Below are positions 9,144-17,878 of a DNA stretch of 64,000 nt, one piece after another. The DNA comes from Candidatus Caccoplasma merdavium. Its GTDB lineage: Bacteria; Bacteroidota; Bacteroidia; Bacteroidales; UBA11471. The notes beneath the pieces are model-generated. The model ran no database searches and had not been told where the DNA came from. It saw nothing but the letters and a program-made list of their open reading frames with translations. Position 1 is the stretch's first letter, and each line of letters begins with the position of its first letter. The stretch covers positions 102,515 through 166,514 of the forward strand of contig DVLI01000020.1 of the NCBI GenBank assembly GCA_018715595.1, written 5' to 3'. The translations under genes were made by a program, and so were the position numbers.

Positions 9144-10211
9144 ATGAAGAAGCACAATTTTTATGCAGGCCCCTCAATTCTGAGCCAATACACCATTAAA
9201 AATACAGCAGACGCTGTACTGGATTTCGCTGGGACAGGACTCTCTTTGCTGGAAATATCACACCGTAGCAAAGAATTTTCGGCCGTTATGGACGAAGCCC
9301 GCGCTCTGGTCAAAGAATTATTAGACGTACCGGCCGGTTACGATGTCGTATATCTCGGCGGCGGAGCCAGCCTGCAATTCTGCATGGTGCCTTTCAACTT
9401 GCTGAAAAAGAAAGCCGCATACCTCGAAACAGGTACTTGGGCCGTCAATGCCATCAAAGAGGCCAAACTGTTTGGCGAAGTCGACGTCGTTGCATCGTCG
9501 AAAGAAGCCAACTTCACCTATATCCCCAAAGACTACACCGTACCCGAAGACGCCGACTACTTCCACATCACGACCAACAACACCATCTTCGGAACCGAGT
9601 TGCGTCAAGATCCCGACGTGAAAGTACCTTTGGTAGCCGACATGTCGTCGGACATCTTCTCCCGCCCCGTCGATGTGTCGAAATATGACATCATCTATGC
9701 CGGTGCACAGAAGAACCTCGCCCCTGCCGGCGTCACGGTTGCCATCGTGCGCGAAGAGGCTTTGGGTCATGTAGACCGCGCTATCCCCACGATGCTCGAC
9801 TACCGCACCCACATCAAGAAAGGCTCCATGTTCAACACACCTCCTTGCCTGCCGGTATTCGCCGCCCTGCAAACCCTCAAATACTACAAAGAATTGGGTG
9901 GCGTAAAGGTGCTCGAAAAGATGAACATCGAAAAAGCCGCTCTCCTCTACGACGAAATCGACCGCAACAAACTGTTCCGCGGAACGGTGGTTCCCGAAGA
10001 CCGTTCAATCATGAACGTATGCTTCGTCATGAGCGATGAATACAAGGAACTCGAAGAAGAATTTGCCAAGTTTGCCGCCGAACAAGGCATGGTAGGCATC
10101 AAGGGTCACCGTTCGGTGGGCGGATTCCGCGCCTCGCTCTACAACGCGCTGCCCAAATCGAGCGTCGAAGCCCTCATCGCCACGATGCAGGAATTTGAAA
10201 GAAAACACTAA
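9144..10211 (+). CDS. serC: Phosphoserine aminotransferase SerC
   Basis: SerC is a PLP enzyme converting 3-phosphohydroxypyruvate and glutamate to phosphoserine, step two of serine synthesis, and also acts in pyridoxine synthesis. The 355-residue protein opens [13 protein letters not shown], has the lysine-containing cofactor segment [15 protein letters not shown], and ends with the typical [12 protein letters not shown] motif. It is followed after 12 bases by serA, so both steps from 3-phosphoglycerate to phosphoserine are made together. Confidence 0.97.
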   Translation: MKKHNFYAGPSILSQYTIKNTADAVLDFAGTGLSLLEISHRSKEFSAVMDEARALVKELLDVPAGYDVVYLGGGASLQFCMVPFNLLKKKAAYLETGTWAVNAIKEAKLFGEVDVVASSKEANFTYIPKDYTVPEDADYFHITTNNTIFGTELRQDPDVKVPLVADMSSDIFSRPVDVSKYDIIYAGAQKNLAPAGVTVAIVREEALGHVDRAIPTMLDYRTHIKKGSMFNTPPCLPVFAALQTLKYYKELGGVKVLEKMNIEKAALLYDEIDRNKLFRGTVVPEDRSIMNVCFVMSDEYKELEEEFAKFAAEQGMVGIKGHRSVGGFRASLYNALPKSSVEALIATMQEFERKH

Positions 10212-10223
10212 TCTTATCGCATC

Positions 10224-11144
10224 ATGAAAATATTAGTTGCAACCGACAAACCTTTTGCAGCCGTTGCGGTAGAAGGTATCAAAAAAGAAATCGAAGGTGC
10301 CGGACTGGAACTGGTGCTCCTCGAAAAATACGGTGAAAAAGCCAAACTGCTCGAAGCCGTGAAAGATGTCGAAGGCATCATCGTGCGCAGCGACATCATC
10401 GACGCCGAGGTGTTCGACGCCGCCAAAAACCTGAAAATCGTCGTGCGCGCCGGTGCCGGCTATGACAACATCGACTTGGCTGCCGCCACGGCACACAACG
10501 TGTGCGTGATGAACACCCCGGGTCAAAACTCCAACGCCGTCGCCGAACTGGTATTCGGCATGGCCGTGATGATGATTCGCAACTTCTACAACGGCACGTC
10601 GGGCACCGAACTCAAAGGCAAGAAACTGGGTATCCACGCCTTCGGACAGGTAGGCCGCAATGTGGCCCGCATAGCCAAAGGTTTCGGTATGGACGTATAT
10701 GCATTCGACCCCTATTGCCCCTCAAACGTCATTGCAGAAGCCGGTGTCACCCCCATCGAAGACATCAACGAGCTCTACAAGACCTGCCAATATGTATCGT
10801 TGCATATCCCCGCTACCGATGAGACCAAAAAATCGATCAACTACAACCTGTTGAAACAGATGCCCAAAGGCGCCGTCCTCATCAATACCGCCCGCAAAGA
10901 GGTTATCAACGAAGAAGAACTGGTGGCCCTCATGGAAGAACGCGCCGACTTCCGGTACATCTCCGATATTGCCCCCACCAACGCCGACGTATTCGCCGAG
11001 AAACTCGCCGGTCGCTACTTCTTCACCCCCAAGAAAATGGGTGCACAGACAGCCGAAGCCAACATCAATGCCGGTATCGCCGCCGCCAAACAATCGGTAG
11101 GATACCTCAAAGAGGGCATCGACAAATTCAGAGTGAACAAATAA
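10224..11144 (+). CDS. serA: D-3-phosphoglycerate dehydrogenase SerA (short form)
   Basis: SerA oxidises 3-phosphoglycerate to phosphohydroxypyruvate with NAD+. The 306-residue protein has the substrate domain with VRAGAGYDNIDLAAA, a Rossmann motif variant GIHAFGQVGRNVARIA, and the catalytic segments INTARKEVINEEEL and DIAPTNADVF. There is no C-terminal ACT domain, so serine feedback of the E. coli type is unlikely; this short form is common in Bacteroidota. It is cotranscribed with serC and followed by a hairpin terminator. Confidence 0.94.
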   Translation: MKILVATDKPFAAVAVEGIKKEIEGAGLELVLLEKYGEKAKLLEAVKDVEGIIVRSDIIDAEVFDAAKNLKIVVRAGAGYDNIDLAAATAHNVCVMNTPGQNSNAVAELVFGMAVMMIRNFYNGTSGTELKGKKLGIHAFGQVGRNVARIAKGFGMDVYAFDPYCPSNVIAEAGVTPIEDINELYKTCQYVSLHIPATDETKKSINYNLLKQMPKGAVLINTARKEVINEEELVALMEERADFRYISDIAPTNADVFAEKLAGRYFFTPKKMGAQTAEANINAGIAAAKQSVGYLKEGIDKFRVNK

Positions 11145-11162
11145 AGACCTGACACTATTTAT

Positions 11163-11210
11163 AAGAGGGTGATACTATCGCACGCTATGCAATAGCTCAC
11201 CCTCTTTTAT
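11163..11210 (+). terminator. Terminator after serA
   Basis: AAGAGGGTGA (11163-11172) pairs with TCACCCTCTT (11197-11206), with a further 4-bp inner stem, followed by a T-rich tail. It lies only about 20 bases before the DUF1015 start, so partial readthrough may feed the next gene. Confidence 0.75.
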
Positions 11211-11227
11211 TTTAAAAACAAAACCGT

Positions 11228-12472
11228 ATGGCAAAAATCAAACCCTTCAAAGGAATAAGACCGCCTCGTGAACTGGTCGAAGAGGTCGCTTCACGCCCCT
11301 ATGACGTGCTCAATTCGGAAGAAGCCCGCGCCGAAGCTGCCGGGAACGAGAAATCGCTCTACCACATCATAAAACCCGAAATCAATTTCGCACCGGGTAC
11401 CGACGAACATGACCCCAAAGTTTATGACAAGGCTGTCGAGCAATTCAACCTTTTCCAGGAAAAAGGGTGGCTGGTACAAGACCCGAGCGAAAAATACTAC
11501 GTCTACGCCCAAACGATGAACGGCCGCACCCAATATGGCCTCGTCGTATGCGCCAACGTCGACGACTACCTCAACGGCGTGATAAAAAAACATGAGCTTA
11601 CCCGCCGCGACAAGGAAGAAGACCGCATGAAACATGTCCGCATCAACAATGCCAACATCGAACCGGTATTCTTTGCCTACCCCGACAATACCGAACTCGA
11701 CGCCATCGTGGCCGAAACCGTAAAAGGAGAGCCCGAGTATGACTTCACGGCTCCCGACGGATTCGGACACCACTTCTGGCTCATCAACGACCCGGCCACC
11801 ATACAGCGCATCACCGAGTTGTTTGCCGCCATTCCCTACCTCTACATTGCCGACGGCCATCACCGCACCGCTGCCGCCGCTCTTGTCGGTGCCGAAAAAG
11901 CCCGTCAAAACCCCAACCACCGTGGCGACGAAGAGTACAACTATTTCCTGGCCGTGTGCTTCCCGGCATCGCAACTGCACATCATCGACTACAACCGTGT
12001 GGTAAAAGACCTCAACGGGCTGAGCGATGAAGCCTTCCTCGCCCGACTGGCCGAAAATTTCACCGTCGAGAAAAAAGGGAAGGAAATCTATCACCCCACC
12101 GCCCTTCACAACTTCTCGCTCTACCTCGGCGGCGATTGGTACTCGCTGACAGCCAAAGCCGGCACCTACAACGACAACGACCCCATCGGGGTACTCGATG
12201 TCACGATTTCGTCGGACTTGATTCTGCGCGACATTTTGGGCATCACCGACCTGCGCAGCGACAAACGCATCGACTTCGTAGGCGGCATACGCGGTCTCGA
12301 AGAGTTGAAACGCCGTGTCGACAGCGGAGAGATGAAAGTGGCTCTCGCCCTCTACCCCGTCTCGATGAAACAACTCATGGATATTGCCGACTCGGGCAAC
12401 ATCATGCCCCCCAAGACGACTTGGTTCGAACCCAAACTGCGGTCGGGTCTCGTCATACACAAACTTGCCTGA
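11228..12472 (+). CDS. DUF1015 family protein
   Basis: The 414-residue protein begins MAKIKPFKGIRPPRELVEEVASRPYDVL, which is characteristic of DUF1015, and contains the conserved KHELTRRDKEEDRMKH and YIADGHHRTAAA segments. The function of the family is not established. It sits directly after serC-serA, an arrangement I recall from other Bacteroidales, so a link to serine metabolism is possible but is inference. It is cytosolic, with no signal peptide or membrane segment. Confidence 0.9.
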   Translation: MAKIKPFKGIRPPRELVEEVASRPYDVLNSEEARAEAAGNEKSLYHIIKPEINFAPGTDEHDPKVYDKAVEQFNLFQEKGWLVQDPSEKYYVYAQTMNGRTQYGLVVCANVDDYLNGVIKKHELTRRDKEEDRMKHVRINNANIEPVFFAYPDNTELDAIVAETVKGEPEYDFTAPDGFGHHFWLINDPATIQRITELFAAIPYLYIADGHHRTAAAALVGAEKARQNPNHRGDEEYNYFLAVCFPASQLHIIDYNRVVKDLNGLSDEAFLARLAENFTVEKKGKEIYHPTALHNFSLYLGGDWYSLTAKAGTYNDNDPIGVLDVTISSDLILRDILGITDLRSDKRIDFVGGIRGLEELKRRVDSGEMKVALALYPVSMKQLMDIADSGNIMPPKTTWFEPKLRSGLVIHKLA

Positions 12473-12536
12473 TGCTTTAAAAAGAGCATAAAAAACACAA
12501 GAGGTCATAAAAACCTCAAAAAAAACATCTCATCAT

Positions 12537-12576
12537 GCAGCTATTAGTCGATTTTCCACATCTGACTAATAGCTGC
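12537..12576. promoter_or_regulatory. Perfect 13-bp stem-loop upstream of the ECF sigma gene
   Basis: GCAGCTATTAGTC (12537-12549) and GACTAATAGCTGC (12564-12576) are perfect inverted copies separated by 14 bases. There is no T-run after it, so it could be an operator or leader structure rather than a terminator; it ends 27 bases before the sigma-factor ATG. Confidence 0.5.
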
Positions 12577-12603
12577 TTGTCAAAAAAGCCCTGCCACTTT
12601 CTC

Positions 12604-13128
12604 ATGACAGAAAAAGAGCTGATCGACAATTGCAGAAAAAACAATCCCCAGGCGCAACGTGCCCTCTACGACTTGTACGCCCGCAAAATGATGGCGGTGT
12701 GTATGCGTTACGGTCGCGACTACGACACGGCACAAGACTTGATGCAAGAGGGATTTATCAAGGTTTTTACGGCAATCGACAGCTACACGGGCAATGGCTC
12801 TTTTGAGGGTTGGGTGAGAAAAATATTTATCAACACCGCCTTGGAGTACCTCCGTCGCAACGACATCTTGCGCGAAACCGTCGACATCGATGATAACGAG
12901 CCCCTGCAAGAAATCGACGACTCAACGGTCGAACAGATGTCGGCCGACGAATTGATGGAGTTGATTGCCGAGTTACCGGCCGGTTTCAGAACCGTATTCA
13001 ACCTCTTCGTCGTGGAAGGATACAACCACAAAGAAATCGGCACGATGCTGGGAATTACCGAGAGCACCTCGCGTTCTCAACTGACCCGGGCCAAGAAATG
13101 GTTACAAAAACGTTTGAACGAACTATAA
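12604..13128 (+). CDS. ECF-type RNA polymerase sigma factor
   Basis: A 174-residue sigma-70-family protein of the extracytoplasmic-function class. Region 2 is visible at CMRYGRDYDTAQDLMQEGFIKV and the following GSFEGWVRKIFINTALEYLRR; region 4 is the helix-turn-helix YNHKEIGTMLGITESTSRSQLTRAKKWL. I chose the ATG at 12604 because it gives a normal-length N-terminus (MTEKELIDNC). The next gene, 26 bases downstream, encodes a membrane protein with an anti-sigma-like N-terminus, and the pair is probably a sigma/anti-sigma switch. Confidence 0.93.
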   Translation: MTEKELIDNCRKNNPQAQRALYDLYARKMMAVCMRYGRDYDTAQDLMQEGFIKVFTAIDSYTGNGSFEGWVRKIFINTALEYLRRNDILRETVDIDDNEPLQEIDDSTVEQMSADELMELIAELPAGFRTVFNLFVVEGYNHKEIGTMLGITESTSRSQLTRAKKWLQKRLNEL

Positions 13129-13154
13129 GGTTCTGCAAAGGAAGATAAAATAGA

Positions 13155-14441
13155 ATGAAACCATCAGACAGAGTGATACAATCGAAACTGAAAGACCATG
13201 AAGTGGACGTTCCCGACGGTCTTTGGGCGGAGATAGAGCGCCGACTGCCGTCGAAGCGGAAGGTCCCTGTCTGGAAAAAGTATGTGCGGTATGCCGCTGC
13301 CGCATCGTTGCTGTTGGCCTGCGGGCTGTCGGGTTACTTGCTCCTGCAACCCCACACGTCCGGGACGAGATGGGTGCAGCAAACGATTGAAGAGGCAAGT
13401 CTCGCCACAGAATCACTCTCGCCGACCCTGACGGAGACACAGGCACAAAGCCCCGACAACCAAAATCAGGGACAACCGGCAATGGCCGAAAGGGCGTCAA
13501 TCGGAACCGGCTCCAAGCCGGCCGCCACACGACCCGACATGGTGGCACAAGAAATCGGGCAAGAGCAACAACTTCCTGCCCAAGTACACGGCTCCGACGC
13601 AGTCACCACTTCCCAAGAGACTCTTCAAGGGCAACCCTCGGAAGAGAATCACCGCCACGACAACAAGGCCGGGCGGGAAATCCGGGGAGAAGGCACCTCG
13701 GTCGACAATAGCGGAACAGAGCCGTCGCATCGGGCAAAAGAGACAACGTCAGGCCACACGACAACCGCGCAATATGCCCACGCCTCTCCCACCGGCCGGA
13801 AGAGAAGCGACCGACAAAACGACCCGGGCTGTTCCTTGGGCATCGTCTCGGCCAATGCCATCTCGGCCACCCAGTATGCCCAGGACACCCGCATCACGAG
13901 AAGCAACCTCTATTATGCCAATGAGAGCCAGATACTGAAATATCAACATAAAGTACCCATTTCGGTAGGCATCACGGTCGAAAAGCAATTCGGAAAACGG
14001 TGGGGACTCGAAAGCGGGCTGGTATATACCCTGCTGCGTTCGGACTATAAAACCGAGAACCTGCAACGCGAAGGAAAACAAGAATTGCATTACCTGGGAA
14101 TCCCGCTCATGGTGCGATTCAAATTTTTCAATACACGCTTCATCGGCCTGTATGCAGCGGCCGGGCCACGAATGGACTTCAACATCTACGGCCGTCGAAC
14201 CGATGACACTTACACGCAACTGGCATACAGTACCTATACCGAGAATATCAGAGACCGGAAAGTGCAATGGTCGGCCCACCTAAAAGTCGGCGTCAGTTAC
14301 ATCATTTCACGGCACTTCGACATCTATGCCGAGCCGGCTCTCGCCTATTTCTTCGACAACGGGAACAAATCCATCGAAAACCTGTGGAAGGACAAGCCGT
14401 TGAACTTTGCTTTCCACTTGGGAATCAGGACCAAATTCTAA
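13155..14441 (+). CDS. Putative anti-sigma-like membrane protein with C-terminal beta-barrel domain
   Basis: The 428-residue product has three parts. Residues 1-42 are charged and cytosolic-looking with VPDGLWAEIERRLP, a pattern found next to ECF sigma genes in Bacteroidota. Residues about 47-66 are a hydrophobic helix. Residues about 75-220 are a low-complexity Ser/Thr/Gln-rich linker. From about 230 on, alternating strands resemble an outer-membrane beta-barrel (PorT/OMP_b-brl type), ending in RTKF. One chain spanning inner membrane, periplasm and perhaps outer membrane would be unusual. No biochemical role is known to me. Confidence 0.65.
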   Translation: MKPSDRVIQSKLKDHEVDVPDGLWAEIERRLPSKRKVPVWKKYVRYAAAASLLLACGLSGYLLLQPHTSGTRWVQQTIEEASLATESLSPTLTETQAQSPDNQNQGQPAMAERASIGTGSKPAATRPDMVAQEIGQEQQLPAQVHGSDAVTTSQETLQGQPSEENHRHDNKAGREIRGEGTSVDNSGTEPSHRAKETTSGHTTTAQYAHASPTGRKRSDRQNDPGCSLGIVSANAISATQYAQDTRITRSNLYYANESQILKYQHKVPISVGITVEKQFGKRWGLESGLVYTLLRSDYKTENLQREGKQELHYLGIPLMVRFKFFNTRFIGLYAAAGPRMDFNIYGRRTDDTYTQLAYSTYTENIRDRKVQWSAHLKVGVSYIISRHFDIYAEPALAYFFDNGNKSIENLWKDKPLNFAFHLGIRTKF

Positions 14442-14459
14442 CACACAAAAACATTAAAT

Positions 14460-15188
14460 ATGAAACGGACAAAACAAGGACTCATTTTCTCCTCACTCAT
14501 TCTGCTCTCGCTTTGCGGCCTGAGCAGCTGCCTCGGCGATAAAGGCAACATGACCACCTCGTATGGGACAGGCACCATTCTCAACCTGAACAACACGCCC
14601 TGCATACGACTCGATGATATAAACCTCAATATCACGGGAGCCGGCATTCCCACTCTCGAAGACAGCATTGCCCGCGCCATCGTATATTATACCATCGACT
14701 GGGACAACCAGACCGCCAATGCCGAAGCCAAAGGCATATACGATGCCACCTTCTCAAATATCGACACCTGGGGCATAGACGACTTTACCGAAATGCCCGG
14801 AGATTTTGACTTCAAGGCAACCGATACGCTGCGCGCCATCGCCCAACCGTATATTACTTACGGAACCGAAATCACCCCCAACATGTTGACGATGAACGTC
14901 AGACTCTACGCCGGAGAAGGCAATGTGAGCCTGATTCAGAAAAACACGCCGGCCGACCCCAATTACATGGGAATGACCACCGACACCCTCATTGTCGCCT
15001 ATGAAATGGCAGAATGGTCGAAAGAGACGCGCGATGTATGGTACACATTCGAACTGCCCGACTATCCGTCGAACATCACCTCCCTCACCTTATTGTACCG
15101 GAGCGCCTCTAACTCGGGATTCACCTCGGTATGGAAACAGGACCTCGGAGGATACATCTACACGATGTCGACCAAATTCAGCGATTAA
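14460..15188 (+). CDS. NigD-like lipoprotein
   Basis: The 242-residue protein has a lipoprotein signal peptide with lipobox LCGLSSC (Cys at about residue 23) and resembles the NigD-like family of Bacteroidota: two beta-rich domains, with ITLNLDDI-like text near the N-terminus (CIRLDDINLNIT) and repeated Asp/Thr-rich strands. NigD was first noted in a bacteriocin gene cluster, but most family members have no known function. It follows the barrel protein by 18 bases and completes the sigma-factor operon; a strong terminator follows. Confidence 0.75.
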   Translation: MKRTKQGLIFSSLILLSLCGLSSCLGDKGNMTTSYGTGTILNLNNTPCIRLDDINLNITGAGIPTLEDSIARAIVYYTIDWDNQTANAEAKGIYDATFSNIDTWGIDDFTEMPGDFDFKATDTLRAIAQPYITYGTEITPNMLTMNVRLYAGEGNVSLIQKNTPADPNYMGMTTDTLIVAYEMAEWSKETRDVWYTFELPDYPSNITSLTLLYRSASNSGFTSVWKQDLGGYIYTMSTKFSD

Positions 15189-15233
15189 AAACAATTTCAG
15201 AACATATACAGACTTTTTTCCAGTAAAAGTGCC

Positions 15234-15271
15234 GCGAGACATCAATCGAGAGATTGGTGTCTCGCTTTTTT
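15234..15271 (+). terminator. Terminator after the NigD-like gene
   Basis: A 14-bp stem (15234-15247 with 15252-15265, one G-T pair), GAGA loop and six T residues. It separates the sigma-factor operon from the thiamine operon. Confidence 0.9.
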
Positions 15272-15339
15272 GCACAAAAGCGGGTGTCGGGGAATGTCTT
15301 TTTTTTATCAAATATTCCTCGGAATAAATAATTATTTCC

Positions 15340-15347
15340 TATTTTTG
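15340..15347 (+). promoter_or_regulatory. -7 promoter box of the thiamine operon
   Basis: TATTTTTG matches TAnnTTTG just before the TPP riboswitch. No clear -33 TTG is seen, which is common for regulated promoters of this group. Confidence 0.55.
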
Positions 15348-15354
15348 TCACAGA

Positions 15355-15432
15355 AACAAAAGGGGTGCCGGAACAAACGGCTGAGATTACACCCTATGAA
15401 CCTGCCCGGGTAATGCCGGGAAGGAATTTGTT
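15355..15432 (+). ncRNA. TPP riboswitch (THI element)
   Basis: The conserved TPP aptamer blocks are present in order: GGGGTGCC, GGCTGAGATTACACCC, GAACCTG, GGGTAATGCCGGGAAGGAA. The closing P1 helix is formed by AACAAA (15355-15360) and TTTGTT (15427-15432). The element binds thiamine pyrophosphate and here precedes thiD and the whole thi operon. Confidence 0.95.
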
Positions 15433-15474
15433 CATAGAGAAAACCAAACCAAAATATCTCACAAACAGCCTGAC

Positions 15475-15513
15475 CCATATTCCGGTACTTTCTCAAAACG
15501 ACTGAGAATATGG
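15475..15513 (+). promoter_or_regulatory. Expression-platform hairpin covering the thiD start codon
   Basis: CCATATTC (15475-15482) is perfectly complementary to GAATATGG (15506-15513). The ATG of thiD (15510-15512) lies inside the 3' arm, so folding would hide the start codon. There is no T-run here, which favours control of translation over termination. The switch mechanism is inference. Confidence 0.6.
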
Positions 15514-16346
15514 AATGTCATTATCCCACTTGCCTTACTATTGCAGGCTCGGACAGTAGCGGAGGCGCCGGCATACAAGCCGACCTCAAAACGATGTCAG
15601 CACTGGGCGTGTATGGTATGTCTGTCATTACAGCAGTGACCGCACAAAACACCTGCGGCGTGACCGGCATTCAAGCCATAACCCCGGATATCGTAAAAGC
15701 ACAACTCGAAGCCGTATTTTCCGATATTGCCTGCGATGCCGTGAAAATAGGTATGCTTTTCTCTGTCGAGACCATCGCTGCGACCATTGACATGTTGGAC
15801 AAATATGCACCCCTGCACATTGTGCTCGACCCGGTATTGGTATCGACCAGCGGCCACCGTCTCTACGGCGACGACCGCCTTGTAGATGCCCTGAAAGCGG
15901 GGCTCTTCCCGCGGGCGACCCTCATCACGCCCAACACCGAAGAGGCCGCCCTCCTGTCGGGAATCGCCATTCACAGCGAGCCCGACATGTATCGCGCAGG
16001 AGAAGTCCTCCTGGGAATGGGTTGTCGAGCCGTCCTCATCAAGGGCGGACATCTTATGCAACAGGCGATGAACGACATACTTTTCACATCGGGCAACGCC
16101 CCGCTCCTGTTCTCGGCCGAAAAGGTCGACACGCCCAACACTCACGGCACAGGGTGCACACTCTCTTCGGCTATCGCTTCTTATTTGGCTTTGGGCAAAG
16201 AGTTGAAAACCGCTATCGCTCTCGCGAAACAATATGTCCACGAAGGTCTGACAGCGGGCGCCCATGTGACGGTAGGCCACGGCCACGGTCCTCTGAACCA
16301 TCTCTTCGCCCCACTCCCTCTTCTCGCGAAAAACAACACAAAATAA
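15510..16346 (+). CDS. thiD: Hydroxymethylpyrimidine/phosphomethylpyrimidine kinase ThiD
   Basis: ThiD phosphorylates HMP twice to HMP-pyrophosphate, one of the two halves of thiamine. The 278-residue protein has the ribokinase-like N-terminus [21 protein letters not shown], the [13 protein letters not shown] segment, [12 protein letters not shown], and the C-terminal catalytic motif [15 protein letters not shown]. It is the first gene of the operon, and its ATG is buried in a hairpin downstream of the TPP riboswitch. thiS follows after 22 bases. Confidence 0.96.
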   Translation: MECHYPTCLTIAGSDSSGGAGIQADLKTMSALGVYGMSVITAVTAQNTCGVTGIQAITPDIVKAQLEAVFSDIACDAVKIGMLFSVETIAATIDMLDKYAPLHIVLDPVLVSTSGHRLYGDDRLVDALKAGLFPRATLITPNTEEAALLSGIAIHSEPDMYRAGEVLLGMGCRAVLIKGGHLMQQAMNDILFTSGNAPLLFSAEKVDTPNTHGTGCTLSSAIASYLALGKELKTAIALAKQYVHEGLTAGAHVTVGHGHGPLNHLFAPLPLLAKNNTK

Positions 16347-16368
16347 CGATAAACTCTGCGTATAAGGT

Positions 16369-16569
16369 ATGAAAGTCTTTTTGAACCGTCAAGAAATATG
16401 TGTTGGCAGCCGGGCAACTCTCAAAGAATTGCTTTTAGGACAAAGCATCTCGTCCGAGGGTATTGCCGTCGCCGTCAACAACCGCATCATCAGCAAAGAC
16501 GATTGGGCAACCACATTCTTGTCGAACAACGACAAGGTGACCGTCATTCACGCTGCCTGCGGCGGATAA
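16369..16569 (+). CDS. thiS: Sulfur carrier protein ThiS
   Basis: A 66-residue ubiquitin-fold protein that carries sulfur as a C-terminal thiocarboxylate to thiazole synthase. It ends in the required Gly-Gly (HAACGG), and the ATVIHA-type last strand (KVTVIHAACGG) is typical. It is adenylated by the ThiF encoded at the end of this operon and hands sulfur to ThiG. A strong hairpin terminator follows directly, so expression of the downstream genes may be reduced relative to thiD-thiS or may depend on readthrough. Confidence 0.93.
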   Translation: MKVFLNRQEICVGSRATLKELLLGQSISSEGIAVAVNNRIISKDDWATTFLSNNDKVTVIHAACGG

Positions 16570-16596
16570 TGATTCTCTTCGATGACAAAACCATGT

Positions 16597-16641
16597 AAAA
16601 GCCCGATTCCCATGACATCGGGAATCGGGCTTTTCTTTTTT
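16597..16641 (+). terminator. Terminator-like hairpin inside the thi operon
   Basis: A perfect 15-bp stem (16597-16611 with 16620-16634), 8-base loop, then TTTTCTTTTTTT. It lies between thiS and the first thiE-like gene, only 10 bases before the latter's ATG. Confidence 0.85.
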
Positions 16642-16650
16642 TGATTTTAC

Positions 16651-17241
16651 ATGAAACTGATAGGAATTACAAGCGAAACGATATTCGAGGGGGAGGCGGC
16701 CCAAATCGTGCGTTGGCTCGAATGCGGCCTTGACCAAATGCACATACGCAAACCGGGATATTTGTCCGACGAAATCGCCACCTTGCTGGAACACATTCCG
16801 GCCGAGTACCATACCCGGCTGATTCTCCATGACCACTTCGAGCTGGCCCACGAGTACCCCGTAGGCGGATTGCACCTCAACCGCCGCAACCCGGTGTGTC
16901 CGGCCGGCTATCAAGGCACCACGGGACGTTCGTGCCACAGCCTCGACGAAGTAAAGACATGCTGCGACACGACCTATTGTTTCCTCAGTCCCATCTACGA
17001 CAGCATTTCAAAAAAAGGATACACCTCACACTTCCCGGCCGGGACCCTCGACCGAGCCCGACAAGAAGGCATCATCTCCCAACGCGTCTACGCCCTCGGC
17101 GGCATCACACCGCAACAATTTCCACAAATCGAAGGCTGGGGATTTGGCGGAGCCGCGATGCTCGGCTACCTGTGGGAAGCAGCGTCGCCCGAAGAAACCG
17201 CCGTCCGCATGGAAACCCTGAAAGCCTATCTGAGACACTAA
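16651..17241 (+). CDS. ThiE/TenI-like protein (divergent thiamine phosphate synthase family)
   Basis: The 196-residue protein is a (beta/alpha)8 relative of ThiE and TenI: it has RLILHDHFELAHEYPVGGLHLNRRN and a phosphate-loop ALGGITPQQFPQI. Compared with the genuine ThiE that follows, the Asp-Asp metal-binding pair reads HD, HLGxxD reads HLNRRN, and the basic residues after GLGPF are replaced by the LSPIYDSISKKGY segment. It may be a TenI-type thiazole tautomerase, acting on the ThiG product, rather than a second synthase. This family assignment is fairly sure; the exact reaction is inference. thiE follows after 10 bases. Confidence 0.75.
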   Translation: MKLIGITSETIFEGEAAQIVRWLECGLDQMHIRKPGYLSDEIATLLEHIPAEYHTRLILHDHFELAHEYPVGGLHLNRRNPVCPAGYQGTTGRSCHSLDEVKTCCDTTYCFLSPIYDSISKKGYTSHFPAGTLDRARQEGIISQRVYALGGITPQQFPQIEGWGFGGAAMLGYLWEAASPEETAVRMETLKAYLRH

Positions 17242-17251
17242 CCTGCACGCC

Positions 17252-17878
17252 ATGCTACAATTTATCACGCACACCAACGAACGATATGATTACTACACAT
17301 CGGCACAAGCCGCTCTCGAAGGGGGCTGCCGATGGATACAACTACGCATGAAGGAGGCCGGCGACGACGAAATTCTCGCTGTCGCCCACCCTTTGCGCGC
17401 GCTCTGCAACCGCTACGGTGCCACCCTCATTCTCGACGACAAAGTGGAACTTGTCTCCAAATGCAAAGCCGACGGCGTGCACCTCGGGAAAAACGACATG
17501 CCGCCGCGCGAGGCACGTCGCATTCTCGGAGAGAAAGCCATTATCGGCGGGACGGCCAACAGCATCGACGACATCGACTACCTGGTTGCAAGCGGGGTGA
17601 ATTACATAGGACTGGGACCTTTCCGCTTCACAGAGACCAAGAAGAAGCTGAGTCCCATTCTGGGCATCGAAGGCTATCGGCACATCTTACAAGCCTGCCG
17701 AGACAAAGGATACCCCCTCCCCATCGTCGCCATCGGCGGCATCACGCTCGACGATATACCCCGACTCATGACAACGGGCATCGCCGGCATCGCTTTATCG
17801 GGGACAATCCTGAACGCCGAAAAGCCCGCAGAAGAAACTCGAAAAATTATCGAATCTATTAATAACAACAAATTATGA
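17252..17878 (+). CDS. thiE: Thiamine phosphate synthase ThiE
   Basis: ThiE joins HMP-pyrophosphate and thiazole phosphate to thiamine phosphate. The 208-residue barrel shows the full set of family motifs: WIQLRMKEA near the N-terminus, [31 protein letters not shown] (split here into the DDKVEL and HLGKNDMP pieces), [17 protein letters not shown], and the phosphate loop [11 protein letters not shown]. Its stop overlaps the thiG start by four bases (ATGA), so translation is coupled. Confidence 0.93.
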   Translation: MLQFITHTNERYDYYTSAQAALEGGCRWIQLRMKEAGDDEILAVAHPLRALCNRYGATLILDDKVELVSKCKADGVHLGKNDMPPREARRILGEKAIIGGTANSIDDIDYLVASGVNYIGLGPFRFTETKKKLSPILGIEGYRHILQACRDKGYPLPIVAIGGITLDDIPRLMTTGIAGIALSGTILNAEKPAEETRKIIESINNNKL

